A stretch of 64,000 nt of DNA from JAFEDN01 sp963818985 (GTDB lineage Bacteria > Pseudomonadota > Gammaproteobacteria > Coxiellales > Coxiellaceae): the NCBI GenBank assembly GCA_963818985.1, contig CAWFUJ010000010.1, forward strand, positions 372,001-436,000, read 5' to 3'. Positions 45,701 to 56,304 of this stretch are shown here, one piece after another. The notes beneath the pieces are model-generated. The model saw nothing but the letters and a program-made list of their open reading frames with translations. It had not been told where the DNA came from and made no database searches. Position 1 is the stretch's first letter; the number at the start of each line of letters is the position of its first letter. The translations under genes and the position numbers were made by a program.

Positions 45701-48700
45701 CCATTCAAAAGTATCAACAGGGTTCTGCTCTCCCGGAACCTGAGCAACAGGCCGCCGCCGCCGTGCGGTATGCGCTGGGCTATCTCAGCGAAAAAGAGGC
45801 GGCTTTTGCGCATAAAGATGTGATGACCGTGGCGTTGACGCATGTGTTAGGCAAAGCCAACCATGCGCAATTGGAGCAGGCTGTGGTGGAGGCTGAAAAA
45901 CACGGAGAATTGATTCGGGGTGTTTATTCCGAAGATGGCACACGCTGGACAACGCGGGAGGCACTCACCCTGGAGCGGGCTATTGTCTCACTGGCTACCG
46001 TCGATCGTGGCAAGATGCCCCTCTTGGTGGCGGCTGATCTGGCCGAATCCTATCTGCAAAAAACACAACCCAGTCCTGAGCATACGCAGGTATTAAAAGA
46101 TTTGTCTGCAAAAACTGATCGAGTTGTTTTGCTGCAGGGTTTTGCCGGCACGGGTAAAACCACTTTATTGCAACATGTGGAAGCCCTGCAGCATGTGCAA
46201 CACCTGTTATCGGATTCCCAGCGTGCCTTGCTGTGTTTAGCGCCCACGCATACGGCAGTCAAAGAAATTCGCGCGCGGGGACTGGTCGGGAAAACCCTGG
46301 ATCGTTTTTTAGTCGAGTACGCTGCCGGTAAACTGGAACCCGCAGATTATCGGCATAAAGTGCTGGTAGTCGATGAATCGTCGATGATCTCCAACCGGAA
46401 GTTGCATGACTTTCTGGTGGCAGTCAGACAGCTCGATGCCTGGGCGCTGCTGATAGGTGATATCCATCAATATACCGCGATTGACGCCGGTAAGCCGTTT
46501 GCCATTTTACAGCGATTTCTTTCTCCGCTGATTCTGACGGATATTACCCGACAAAAAGACGATACTCTCAAAGCTGCCGTGAAAGCCCTGTATCAAAAAA
46601 ATTTTCCCGAGGTCTTTAATATCCTGGAAAAAAACATCGTTGAAGTCGGTTCCTATTGGGAAGAGGATCAAAAAAAGGATAATCGGGATGCGCGGTTAAC
46701 CAGGATTGCCGAAGATTATCTCGATCGGGATCCGGTGCGCCGTTCGAAGACCCTGATTATTACTTTTGGAAATGTGGATCGCGAGCTGCAAAACGAGAAG
46801 ATTCGCATAGGACGCCAACAGCGCGGAGAGCTGGGGGGCGAGAGAGCGGTTTCTTCGATTTTAGTCTCCCGCCAGCTCAGTGAGGTCGAGCGCAGCGAAG
46901 CGATGCATTATCGCCTGGGTGACATTTTGCGTTTCAACGTCAGTGATTTCAGTGTGGGCATCCATAAAGGCGATTACTGGACAGTGAAAACCGTCCTGCC
47001 GGAACAGCAGTGGATCCAGCTTGAAAAAATTGAAAAAACCGGAGCAGCCCGTAGCGACCCCATCCTGTGGAAGCCCCGTCCTCATCAAGCCAATGAGCGC
47101 TCGGGTGTCGAAGTGTATCACATAGAAAAGCGCGAATTGATGGCAGGCGATCTCATTCGCTGGACGCGGTCAGATGAGGCACTGGGGCTACTCAGCCCGG
47201 AATTGGCGCAGGTGGAAAGCGTTAGCGCCAAAACAGTGACGGTACGCTCACTTCAATTAATGGATGAGGCATTGATCCCGCAGGGAAAACCGATCGAGCT
47301 GGCATTAGGGGATCCCCGTCTGCAGCATTGGGATCATGCTTACGCCATGACCGGCTACAGCGCGCAGGGGAAAACCTCATGGGAAGTACTCATCAATGCG
47401 GAAAGTCATCGACCGCAACTGACCAGCCAGCCTTCCTTATTGGTATCGCTAACGCGCGCAGCCAAGCACCTGACCCTCTATACGGATGATAAGCAGGCGT
47501 TGCTGAAGGCAGTCATGGAGAACCCGGCGGATAAATCGAGTGCACTGGAAATTATGGGCGAGGACTCTGTGTGGGCAGCCCTGTCCACCCTTCAATCCGG
47601 GGTAAATCAGACAACGAACACCCGGCTGCATTCCGGCGTTGGACAACGTGTTTTGCAGGCTGAGAGACATCCACCTGCGGAATTATCGGGAGAAATCACG
47701 GGCAGAATGGGTTCCTTGACCCTTGCGCCTGTGCTGGAAAGGCCAGCACCGCCGAGACTGGATGCGCAGCGAATCAGCCATCTGCTGACGGATCAAGCCG
47801 AGGTGGTGTTAGAGCGTTTGTTGGGCGAACCTAAAACCAAAGCGGGGAACCAGTATCGTTACGGTACCCACCAGGGCAGTCTGGTGGTCACCGTCGCTGG
47901 CGACAAGCGGGGTTCCTGGTATGATTTCCAGACCGGACAGGGCGGCCATTTATTGAAATTAATTGCGGTTCAGCGGAGCCTGGATGTCCAGAGGGATTTT
48001 CAGGCCGTGTTGCAGGAGGCGTTAAAAATTCTGGGTACCTCGCCTGCAGAGTTGAGTGTGCAAGCCAATACCCTGACACCGCCTCACCCGCCCTCAACAA
48101 TGCCCACAACGGTATCCAAAGCGCCCACCCCGGAGCAACAACGGAGTCTGCGCTATGCGCGGCAACTGGCGCGGGAAAGCCAGCCGGTGGTCGGTACGCT
48201 GGCCGAGCGCTATTTGCGGGAACATCGGGGCATTGCACTGGAGAGTTTTCCGGACAGTGTGCGATTTCATCCGGGTATTTACTCGCGTAAAAATGAGGGC
48301 ATGCATCCGGCGTTATTGGTGGTGGCTAAAGACAGCGAAGAAAAAGTGCAGGCAGTGCAGGCTATTTTTCTGGATAAGGAAACTGCAAAAAAAGCCGATG
48401 TATCCGTCAAAAAACAAACCTGGGGTCGGCCTTCGCAGGGATCAGTCGCACTCGCGGAATTAGCCGCTTCCCGGAATATCACCTATCTGGCCGAAGGCGC
48501 TGAAACGGCGCTCAGTGTGTATACCGCACTCAATGGCGCAGATGTGCGGGTGACACTGGGTAAATCCAATTTTAAAAATATCGATCCCGCTAAAACCAAC
48601 CAGCATATTGTGTTGTGCCTGGATAATGATGGCCAGAATCCTCAGAGCGATAAATTAATCCATACCGCAGTAGAAAAACTGAGGGAACAGGGCAAGCAGG

Positions 48701-49125
48701 TGTGGATCGCTCAACCGGCCATAGCAGGCCAGGATTATAACGATGTGCTGTTGCAGCAAGGTCAGGCAGCGGTGAAAGAAGCGATGGAAAAAGCGGTTTC
48801 TTATGCAGATTATTGTCAATCGCTTTCCGGTACGTCTATATCATTTATTGGAAAAGATGCGTTGTCCTCTGTCACGCAGAATTTTCAGAAAGCGCAACAG
48901 GCTACAGAAAATCAGATCGACAAAGAGAGTGTCCTATTCAGGGAGGCTCATTTGTCTACGCCGCCTCTGCCGACATCACTAGAAAAAATAGAGCAGAAAA
49001 CCAGTTTCACAGATGTTTTATATCCCGATAAGATTGATCGTGAAAATACTCAATCGATTCCCCAGTGTCGTCCCGCTCAACCGCCGCGTCCATTAGTAGA
49101 ACTTGAGAGAGAACTAGAACCTTGA
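42798..49125 (+). pseudogene. traI: Conjugative relaxase-helicase-primase TraI, one frameshift
   Basis: The first frame (42798-44141) is a TrwC/TraI relaxase: tyrosines 16, 23 and 24 near the N-terminus (F position 17 is Phe here) and metal-binding His151, His162 and His164 (DPQLHTHCVV). The second (44152-49125) has two RecD-like helicase modules with P-loops GPTGSGKT (its residues 24-31) and GFAGTGKT (663-670). It ends in a Toprim/primase-like region with LAEGAETAL (Glu ~1448) and LCLDNDGQ (Asp 1491, Asn 1492, Asp 1493). The joint is at ~44100-44120: the second frame read upstream gives RPKTLTAFLREHGDLTHEQQ. About 2100 residues would result. As read, the helicase is cut off from the relaxase, although the downstream frame could still be translated from an internal start. 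A GGAGGAGAG ribosome site precedes the start. Confidence 0.85.
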
Positions 49126-49438
49126 TTGGAAGAGAAAAATTTATTTATTTGAGACATTACGCCTAAAATCAAGAAAAAATCATTCTCTTATTTATCATAC
49201 TATTTTTTTCTAAATGAGTGCTTGCTTGTATAAGATTCTCTTAAATGATATGTTGGGAAAAGATCAGGTAATAAAATTGTGCAAAAAATAATAAACCTTT
49301 TACACTATTCAGTAATCAAGCATCCTGATGAGCTAAGTCATATGAATTCGGCGTTTTTGCCTTATTAAAAAAAATTGTTAACCTAAATAATGGAAGTGGA
49401 TAATAAATGTACCTCTTGCTATCTAAAAGGAAGAAGAT
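49126..49438. other. AT-rich intergenic region
   Basis: About 310 bases, clearly AT-rich compared with traI, with no gene. It likely contains the promoter of the following large gene, whose AAGGAAGAAG ribosome site is at its end. No terminator hairpin was found. Confidence 0.4.
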
Positions 49439-52400
49439 ATGAAAAAGAGTAGTGGTGATGTCAAGTCGGTATCTCGGGGTGAGCAATTACTTCAGACTGC
49501 TCTTGAAAAAATTCGTCCACTTCGACAGTCAAGGCCAACTGAAGAAAAAGATTCTATTTATCATACTATTTTGGGAAAACTTAATCCGAACAAGAATAAA
49601 ATTTATTATGACGGTCTTCCAGGCTATAAAGCGAATTTTATCCAAGCCATACAAACTGCGAGCGAAGGCTCCAGTCTCGCTAGATTACGAGATCAAGCAA
49701 TCAAAAACTTAGTCATAGATGGTTGTTACACTGAAGGAAAACAAATATCGCAAGTGAGAAAAGAATACTTAGAATTTTTAAGAGAAAATAAAGAAGAACA
49801 AAAAAATTGGGGAGAATTCGAACTCTATTTGTTAAATAGTTTTCCGATAATTGCTTTTATTGAAAAATTTGCACCGCAATCAAAAGCAAAGAATTTGAAA
49901 GAAAAGTTCACAGAGGTCATGAAACTAAATAGATCATTATTGATTCGATTGATTAAGTCGATTGATTTTTTAAATCAACGTTTTATCGGCTATAGGGAAA
50001 AATTAGCTGTTGACTTCAAGTGGGGTAATCTAAGCTCAAAGCCTGTTATTGCCGAATATATGGATTATTTGAAAAAAGATAGATACAGTGCATCCTTTAC
50101 TGACGTTGAATTATCCATGTTAGCCGAATATTCAAAAAAACGAATAGCCGTCTACATTTTTTACCAAGAAAAATTGCTATTTGTTGATGTTTTAAATCCT
50201 AAAATAACCGAAGTGTGTGAAATTCAGTTTACAGAGGATGGTAGATGCTCTCGGCTTGAAAAAAATACTGAATTAAGTTTTTCTCTTATTGTTAAAGGTA
50301 AAAGAAATTCACAAAACGTTCAGGATATTAAAAGTCCTGAAAAAATTATCCAAAGCTTGGAAGCAATGCTAGCAGTACTTGACAATAGGCCACTTTACGA
50401 GCAAGGTTTGGCGGAGAGTGCTTTGAAGATTATAAAAAAAATGTCAACCACCCCTGTTCAAAGAATCAAAATTGCTGAGCGCCTAGAGAAAATGGGGTAT
50501 TTAATACACGGTAATCTAAAGCCTCAGCATAAAGTATTTAAGCCATCTAAAATAACCATGTTTAATTTTGAACGACCATTCATGGATTTAAGATTGGCTT
50601 TAAGTAAAGCCATGTCTGCAGCAAAAGAAACAAAAGAATATGAGGCATTAGAGAAAAGAAACCACTTGATTGCTAATATTGCTTTTAATTTAACTTATAC
50701 GGATGAGGATAAAACTACTAAAAAAAGGGCAATTATTTATATGCCAGTATATAGCCCCACATCATTGGTATATAGTGAGAAAGGTAAGCATTCAGAACCC
50801 GCCCTATCTTCTCTATTAAGACAGGGAGAAATAATCGATAGCATGTTAGATGACTTACCTGATCAATTATTTCGTGTAAATGCTTTATCTGTTCAGCCTG
50901 TAATTAAGAAAATTAATGCGGTTGTTTTTCAGTTGATTTCACGATTTCGCAGTTGTGACGATTGTCATATGCAAGGATTAGAGATTTTGATGAGGAGTCT
51001 GTTGCGAGTTATAGAAAATAAAATTTTGATGAGAGGTATGGCCATCCCAAAAAAATCACCCCGTCTAGCGGCGGCTGTGCAATTTTGTTTTGATTTTTCC
51101 CCTTTAACTGATGAATCCAAGAATTCATATACACGGGCGCTTTATTATCCTGATAATAAAAGTCCTAGAAGAAATTTTATGAGTAATGGACTATTTATTC
51201 AACGTCGTACTCGAAAAATTTCCGATCCTGATGATTCTGACAGCGATAAAAACTATACTCTATTCCTGAGTCACGGAAGCTATTCCTTGCTGAGTGCGTT
51301 GTATAAACGGCCGTCATGGATAGATCGAGTTAGTGAAACCCTTCTGCCTCGCAGTGTAGAAAAATACGATATTAGTGAAGCTTTAAAGGAATGGGAATAT
51401 ACTGGAAATTATCGTAAACTGGAAGAAGAAGATAAGTGTCGCTTGTGTAAATACGATGGTATTCTTCATGAATACGATATTATTAACATTTATAATGGTA
51501 ACACCTTAAGCACAGGAAGTAAGTGTATCACAGAATTCGATGATATTCAATTTATTGACGAACTGGATATACCTATTTTAGGTGAAAAAAACCGGTTGAG
51601 ACAAACAGCGGCTGATAAAACCACACACGAAAAACGAAAAGAAATGAAACAGATATTACAAGAAATACCTGCATCTTCTACTTCTAAAGAAAATTTTCTT
51701 GATTTATTTTATAAACAAAATGGTTTTTTTACGCCAATACAAGCAGTTAAAATAGCTGCGCATATGAAAAATAAAAAAATAAGGCGTAGGTATAAAATTG
51801 ATATCATCGGAGCTACTGTGGAGGAATTCGCTAATTTACAATCAAAGCAGTTACAGGCTATAAAAAAATGGCTCAATAAGTCGCAAAAAGAAATCCTTGG
51901 GATATCAGAAAAAAATAAATCACCCAAAACTAATAAAAATAAAAAGAATCCAAGAAAATCCAAGCAATCAAAGATTTTAGATTTTCTAGAGAAAGTTGAT
52001 CAGTTGACATTGAAGAATGGAATTGTTGATTCAGGGGAGTCTTTTAAGAAATTTTATGCTCGAAAAAAATATTTGACTCTACGCCAAAGAAATCATATTC
52101 AATCCTTATGTGAGGAAAACCAAATGGATTTTGATCTTCTTGAAGGCGTTACAGTAAAAAATGGTCTAACAAAACTATCTTCTAAAAAGAAAGTAATGGA
52201 AAGAAGTGTTAGCTCAGATGTTGAGGTGGATGATTCTGAAAATAAACAAGTTGCCGTGCCATCAAAAAGAAAGAGATCGACCACTAGCTCTGGGTTAGCG
52301 TCTAAAAAACCGATTAAGCATAAGAGGAAGGTTCTATTGTCCTCACAACTACCAGATTTTACACCAGAAACGAAACGCCAGCCCTCTTCACTCAAACCAT

Positions 52401-53158
52401 TAGATTTGAAAATTTTCTCTCCCAGGAAATCCTCTTTTAGTGAGAGTAATGAAGAAATTCAAGAATCCAGTTCTGAATTCGGCGAAGAAGAAAGTGTGTC
52501 GGATGAGCCTATCAGCAATCCTCTTTTAATCTCTAATTCCTTTTCCGAAGATCTATCCCAGGTGCCTAATTTAACCCTTAAAGACTCGCCGGAAACATGG
52601 CGGAATGGTTTTTTTCATGAGCAAAAAGGGAGGCAATCTTCTTTAGCTATCGAAATGCGGTGTAAAAATTTAGTAACTCTGCAAAATGAATATAGAACAC
52701 ACGTTAATAAACCAGATCGAGAAGATGCTGCAGACACTATGATAAAATTATGTACAGCTGAAAAAGAGCTAATCCAAATGTTAGAAGAATTATATCCAAA
52801 TACATACCAGGGAAGGATGCAGTTGGAAGAACAACTTAATATATTACGGGCGCGTGGTGACCGCACCCCTCAGGATAAGATTCAAAGGAGCCTATTTGAA
52901 AAAATGAGTGAAAAATATACAGAACTCGTTCTGGACCGTGACCAAGTGAGAAGCGCTTCTTCTCATGCACCTTTAAGCCAATTTTCTCTTAAAAAAGAAA
53001 GTCCTGTTGTTGGCAATGTTTCATTAAATCGTTCTAAGCTGCCACCTGGTTCAGGTTCTCGATATGGATTGATTCCTAGGCCTCGAGGCAATTCTTCCAA
53101 ATCTTGTCCACTCAGTGTTGTTAAACCGAGCTCATTAACTTCTTTTAGAAGCGAATAG
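49439..53158 (+). CDS. Very large protein of unknown function (1239 aa)
   Basis: No family is recognised. The first third is helical; residues ~205-260 (EYMDYLKKDRYSASFTDVEL then SMLAEYSKKRIAVYIF) faintly resemble the C-terminal half of OTU cysteine proteases, but no DGNC active-site motif is seen, so this is weak. A zinc-binding-type motif is clear: CRLC at 667-670 and later GSKC with Cys696. After ~830 the chain is Lys/Ser-rich and low in complexity, ending in a helical segment (~1050-1170) and a basic Ser/Pro tail. There is no signal peptide or membrane span. AAGGAAGAAG supports the ATG. AT-rich composition unlike traI suggests it is cargo. A host-directed effector is possible but unproven. 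Confidence 0.7.
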   Translation: MKKSSGDVKSVSRGEQLLQTALEKIRPLRQSRPTEEKDSIYHTILGKLNPNKNKIYYDGLPGYKANFIQAIQTASEGSSLARLRDQAIKNLVIDGCYTEGKQISQVRKEYLEFLRENKEEQKNWGEFELYLLNSFPIIAFIEKFAPQSKAKNLKEKFTEVMKLNRSLLIRLIKSIDFLNQRFIGYREKLAVDFKWGNLSSKPVIAEYMDYLKKDRYSASFTDVELSMLAEYSKKRIAVYIFYQEKLLFVDVLNPKITEVCEIQFTEDGRCSRLEKNTELSFSLIVKGKRNSQNVQDIKSPEKIIQSLEAMLAVLDNRPLYEQGLAESALKIIKKMSTTPVQRIKIAERLEKMGYLIHGNLKPQHKVFKPSKITMFNFERPFMDLRLALSKAMSAAKETKEYEALEKRNHLIANIAFNLTYTDEDKTTKKRAIIYMPVYSPTSLVYSEKGKHSEPALSSLLRQGEIIDSMLDDLPDQLFRVNALSVQPVIKKINAVVFQLISRFRSCDDCHMQGLEILMRSLLRVIENKILMRGMAIPKKSPRLAAAVQFCFDFSPLTDESKNSYTRALYYPDNKSPRRNFMSNGLFIQRRTRKISDPDDSDSDKNYTLFLSHGSYSLLSALYKRPSWIDRVSETLLPRSVEKYDISEALKEWEYTGNYRKLEEEDKCRLCKYDGILHEYDIINIYNGNTLSTGSKCITEFDDIQFIDELDIPILGEKNRLRQTAADKTTHEKRKEMKQILQEIPASSTSKENFLDLFYKQNGFFTPIQAVKIAAHMKNKKIRRRYKIDIIGATVEEFANLQSKQLQAIKKWLNKSQKEILGISEKNKSPKTNKNKKNPRKSKQSKILDFLEKVDQLTLKNGIVDSGESFKKFYARKKYLTLRQRNHIQSLCEENQMDFDLLEGVTVKNGLTKLSSKKKVMERSVSSDVEVDDSENKQVAVPSKRKRSTTSSGLASKKPIKHKRKVLLSSQLPDFTPETKRQPSSLKPLDLKIFSPRKSSFSESNEEIQESSSEFGEEESVSDEPISNPLLISNSFSEDLSQVPNLTLKDSPETWRNGFFHEQKGRQSSLAIEMRCKNLVTLQNEYRTHVNKPDREDAADTMIKLCTAEKELIQMLEELYPNTYQGRMQLEEQLNILRARGDRTPQDKIQRSLFEKMSEKYTELVLDRDQVRSASSHAPLSQFSLKKESPVVGNVSLNRSKLPPGSGSRYGLIPRPRGNSSKSCPLSVVKPSSLTSFRSE

Positions 53159-53301
53159 ATAACATGAAGGTAAATCTGTCAAAGTAGGCTTTCAAATTTA
53201 ATTTTCCCATAATCACATTATGAAAAATTATAGAGTTTCTTCTTTATTTTGATTAATACCGACCTATTCCATGTTACCTACTATAAGAAGCTTTAAGGTG
53301 C

Positions 53302-53673
53302 TTATGATTTTTCGATTGTACCAAGGTTGCCCAGCAATTCCTCTGCTTTAATTAACGCTGTTTCTTTGGTGTCATCAAGAAATAATTGACGTTGTTCAAT
53401 TGTTTCCGGAAAACCCTGTTTAATCAAGTGACGGATCAGAAAGCGGGTTTCCAGCCCACAGGCCAACAGGCTTTTCCAGAGAGCTTCTGTATCCTGGGAA
53501 TAATCAGTGGGAGTTGGCCGATCGGCCAGGCTTTTTTCTGCCGCCTCTTCGACTTTTAAACCAATGTTGACCAATAGGCGAATATAGTCTGCCGTGTTCA
53601 GTGATTTTTTTTCGGCGTTCGCCTGTATTTTTTTGAAATCGGCATCTTTGATGCCGATACTGGTGCGATGCAT
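53302..53673 (-). CDS. Ribbon-helix-helix-like protein, candidate relaxosome accessory factor
   Basis: 123 residues from the ATG at 53673, chosen because GGAGG lies 4 bases ahead; a longer frame to 53748 has an N-terminus of random appearance and covers repeat sequence. The start MHRTSIGIKDADFKKIQANA with the following helices (TADYIRLLVNIGLKVEEAA) is a beta strand plus two helices, the ribbon-helix-helix layout of MobC/TraY-type proteins that bind at oriT. The second half is helical. It is transcribed away from a cluster of TGGTGCA repeats. The role is inferred from fold and context. Confidence 0.6.
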   Translation of the reverse strand: MHRTSIGIKDADFKKIQANAEKKSLNTADYIRLLVNIGLKVEEAAEKSLADRPTPTDYSQDTEALWKSLLACGLETRFLIRHLIKQGFPETIEQRQLFLDDTKETALIKAEELLGNLGTIEKS

Positions 53674-53730
53674 GATGCCTCCTTTTCCTATTTTAACGGT
53701 CATGATCCTGTTTGTTTGGGCTTTTTTAAG

Positions 53731-53851
53731 TGGTGCAATGTGGTGCATTAAGGTGCTACCTGCACCACTATATTAACAAATCAGCTAAAAAAAGGCGAGA
53801 ATTTAAGATAGTACAGATTAATACCTTAAAAAACAGCACCACTCTGCACCA
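53731..53851. repeat. TGGTGCA repeat cluster (candidate operator or oriT)
   Basis: TGGTGCA at 53731-53737 and 53741-53747, a variant AGGTGCT at 53751, and inverted copies TGCACCA at 53761-53767 and 53845-53851, with GCACCAC at about 53836. TGGTGCA and TGCACCA form an interrupted inverted repeat. The site lies just upstream of a ribbon-helix-helix-like gene. The following 53852-54172 has no gene; it holds a GTGTGGATGT tandem duplication at about 53949-53970. Confidence 0.55.
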
Positions 53852-55008
53852 TTTTAGCAAAATTCAACATTTTTTCTTGCATGCCCGTATCACGATGTAA
53901 GGGTTTGAATGATTGAAGTTTTCCGTAAAAGCAACCCAGTTGCGAGGGGTGTGGATGTGTGGATGTGTGACTCGAAGCTGCATAGGAGATTGTCTTAGTT
54001 ATTGATTGATTTTGATTATTTCTTTTCGTATAACTGACATCAGTTTTACAGGTAAAGAAGTTTTTTTTAGGAGAGTTCTGATTCTTCTAGCTACTGAAAT
54101 AGTATCACTGTTTTAGTAGAAAATCACTCAAAATTAAGACCCGATGTTCCGCCATCGGATCCCTACTTGAACGTGCGTGGCAAGTAATTGCCGGGTGCGA
54201 AGCTTCAAGGAGAAAGTGGAGTCCTTTGCTAATTTAGCAAGAAGAAGGTTCCGTGAGGAACGTCAACGCTGCAAGCCTCAATGCGGCTGGACACTTGGGT
54301 GGGATGGTATGGCTAATGTAAGTGAATCGTTGGTTTAAAGCGTCGTGACTTTGTCGACAAGCTAAAGAGGCTGACAAGCTTGAACCAAAACGGTACGTAA
54401 GCGAGTATAAATATATATTCACTTATTTATACGCGGATATTCAGCTTACCGGCGCAGAGACGGAGCCTAACCCATCTATCGTCTCCCGTGCGGAACGAAG
54501 TAAGCCTGTTGACCTCTCTGGGGACAGAGAAAGCTAACTGCAAGGTTGGCCGACGGGTCAGCAGGTATGGGAGGTCAGAGTAAGCGAAAGCCATGCTGTA
54601 ACGGTGTGAATAGGGCGAATGCCCACTCCGAAAGGAGGCTAACTTCTGACTGGTGTTTCATCGCAAGAAAGTTTGGAGAATCGACGAAAATGAGGGAAAA
54701 GCAAATGACGGCCAGGAGCGTATCTCTGGCTGGTGCGCCTTCAGCCGATACTCTTCCGTGGGAAGCCCAGGATTGGGAAGCTGTGGAATCCTCGGTACGG
54801 CGACTCCAGATGCGTATTGCGAAGGCTGTACAGGCAGGACGCCATAATAAAGTGAAAACCTTACAATGGCTCCTGACGCGCTCGTATCATGCCAAATTGT
54901 TGGCTACGAAACGGGTGACAGAAAACCGTGGTGCAAAAACTGCGGGTGTGGATGGTAAAATCTGTCGAACGTCCAGACAGAAACTACAACTGGCGCGGTC
55001 ATTGCGAC

Positions 55009-56304
55009 CTGAAGTATCCCCACGAAAAGAAGTGACATTGAAATGAAAATTTATTAAAAAGGAGGAATTAATTTTGCTATAAGGATATTCAAGATGTCGG
55101 TTAACGAACTGTTATTTTTTCATTTGGAAGAATGCTGTCCAGAGATACACGCTAAAAGACTGCAAGCGGTGATGGATGTAGCGACTGGGATACAACATAG
55201 CCGGAGGCTGTCGATTGCGGGTATTGGAAGACATTTAGACAGTGAAATTCAACTTAAGCACCGAATCAAGAAAGTGGATCGCTTGCTAGGAAATAAACAT
55301 TTATACGGGGAATTAGCTGGGATATATAGTGGACTTTCGCAGTATGTTTTTAAATACATCGCCCAGGATAAAGTTTCGCCGGTGGTAATAGATCTTTGTT
55401 ATTTAAAAGATAATCAGGATATTCAGATGCTGAGTGCAGAAGTGGCTATGCAAGGACGAACTATTCCCCTGTACCGAGAAGTATTTGAGAAGGGGGAGCT
55501 TAAAGATCGGGAAAAAGAATTTATATCGAAATTGTCGAGTTGTCTACCGGAAGGACGAGAGGTTTTAATCATCATGGATGCTGGTTTTGGAGACAGTTGG
55601 TTTGCCGCCATAGAATCCCAACAATGGTATTGGTTGGTGAGAGCCAGAGGTGGCAAGTATGTTAAATTGTCAGAGGAAGGGCAATGGCAAGAAGTCAGTG
55701 AATTGTTTCCTGAGATTGGTATTCGGGCTAAATGTTATGATCAGGCCTATATTACCCAGAGTGAACCTCGACGCTGCCGAGTAATTACTAAAAGAGGATC
55801 GGCGGTTAGTCAAAGAAAAAGGCCAGCTAAATTACCTCGAAATTATCATGGAGCCAATGGAAATTATCAGCGTTTAGCGAAAGAGCCTTGGGTATTAGCG
55901 ACGAATTTACCGAAGGAATATACCACGACCCAAGTTCTCAATGCTTATAAAAAGAGAATGCAAATAGAGGAAAGTTTTAGAGATATCAAAAATACTCGTT
56001 ATGGATTAGGAAGTAGACAGATTGAGACCCGGTGTGTTTATAGATGGGGAGTTTTCATGTTACTGGCTGCCATTGTACAGATTACTCTATGGATTATCGG
56101 AGTGATTGGACACAGCCAGGGATTTCAAAGAGTATTCCAGTCCAATACAGTGAAGGATAGAAAAGTATTTTCGTACTTTTATTTAGGACAATTAATCGTT
56201 GAGTTTCACAAATTGCATGAACTTATTATTGATTATAAAAATTTGACCACACAAATTGAAACGGAGTTAGCTAGAGTATGGTGAAATTTGTGGGGATACT
56301 TCAG
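55009..56304 (+). mobile_element. IS4-family insertion sequence
   Basis: Bounded by perfect 15-base inverted repeats CTGAAGTATCCCCAC (55009-55023 and, inverted, 56290-56304). The flanks carry a direct repeat ATTGCGAC at 55001-55008 and 56305-56312, the target duplication. The single intact transposase and intact ends point to a recent insertion; it disrupts the group II intron reverse transcriptase. Confidence 0.92.
55094..56284 (+). CDS. IS4-family transposase
   Basis: A 396-residue DDE transposase. The first Asp region is VVIDLCYLKD, the second is LIIMDAGFGD, and the C-terminal Glu lies in the YREK signature YKKRMQIEESFRDIK, which fits Y-x2-R-x3-E-x6-K exactly. A hydrophobic helix near the C-terminus (VFMLLAAIVQITLWIIG) is usual in this group. 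The frame is undamaged and fills the element between its inverted repeats, so it is probably active. Confidence 0.9.
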   Translation: MSVNELLFFHLEECCPEIHAKRLQAVMDVATGIQHSRRLSIAGIGRHLDSEIQLKHRIKKVDRLLGNKHLYGELAGIYSGLSQYVFKYIAQDKVSPVVIDLCYLKDNQDIQMLSAEVAMQGRTIPLYREVFEKGELKDREKEFISKLSSCLPEGREVLIIMDAGFGDSWFAAIESQQWYWLVRARGGKYVKLSEEGQWQEVSELFPEIGIRAKCYDQAYITQSEPRRCRVITKRGSAVSQRKRPAKLPRNYHGANGNYQRLAKEPWVLATNLPKEYTTTQVLNAYKKRMQIEESFRDIKNTRYGLGSRQIETRCVYRWGVFMLLAAIVQITLWIIGVIGHSQGFQRVFQSNTVKDRKVFSYFYLGQLIVEFHKLHELIIDYKNLTTQIETELARVW

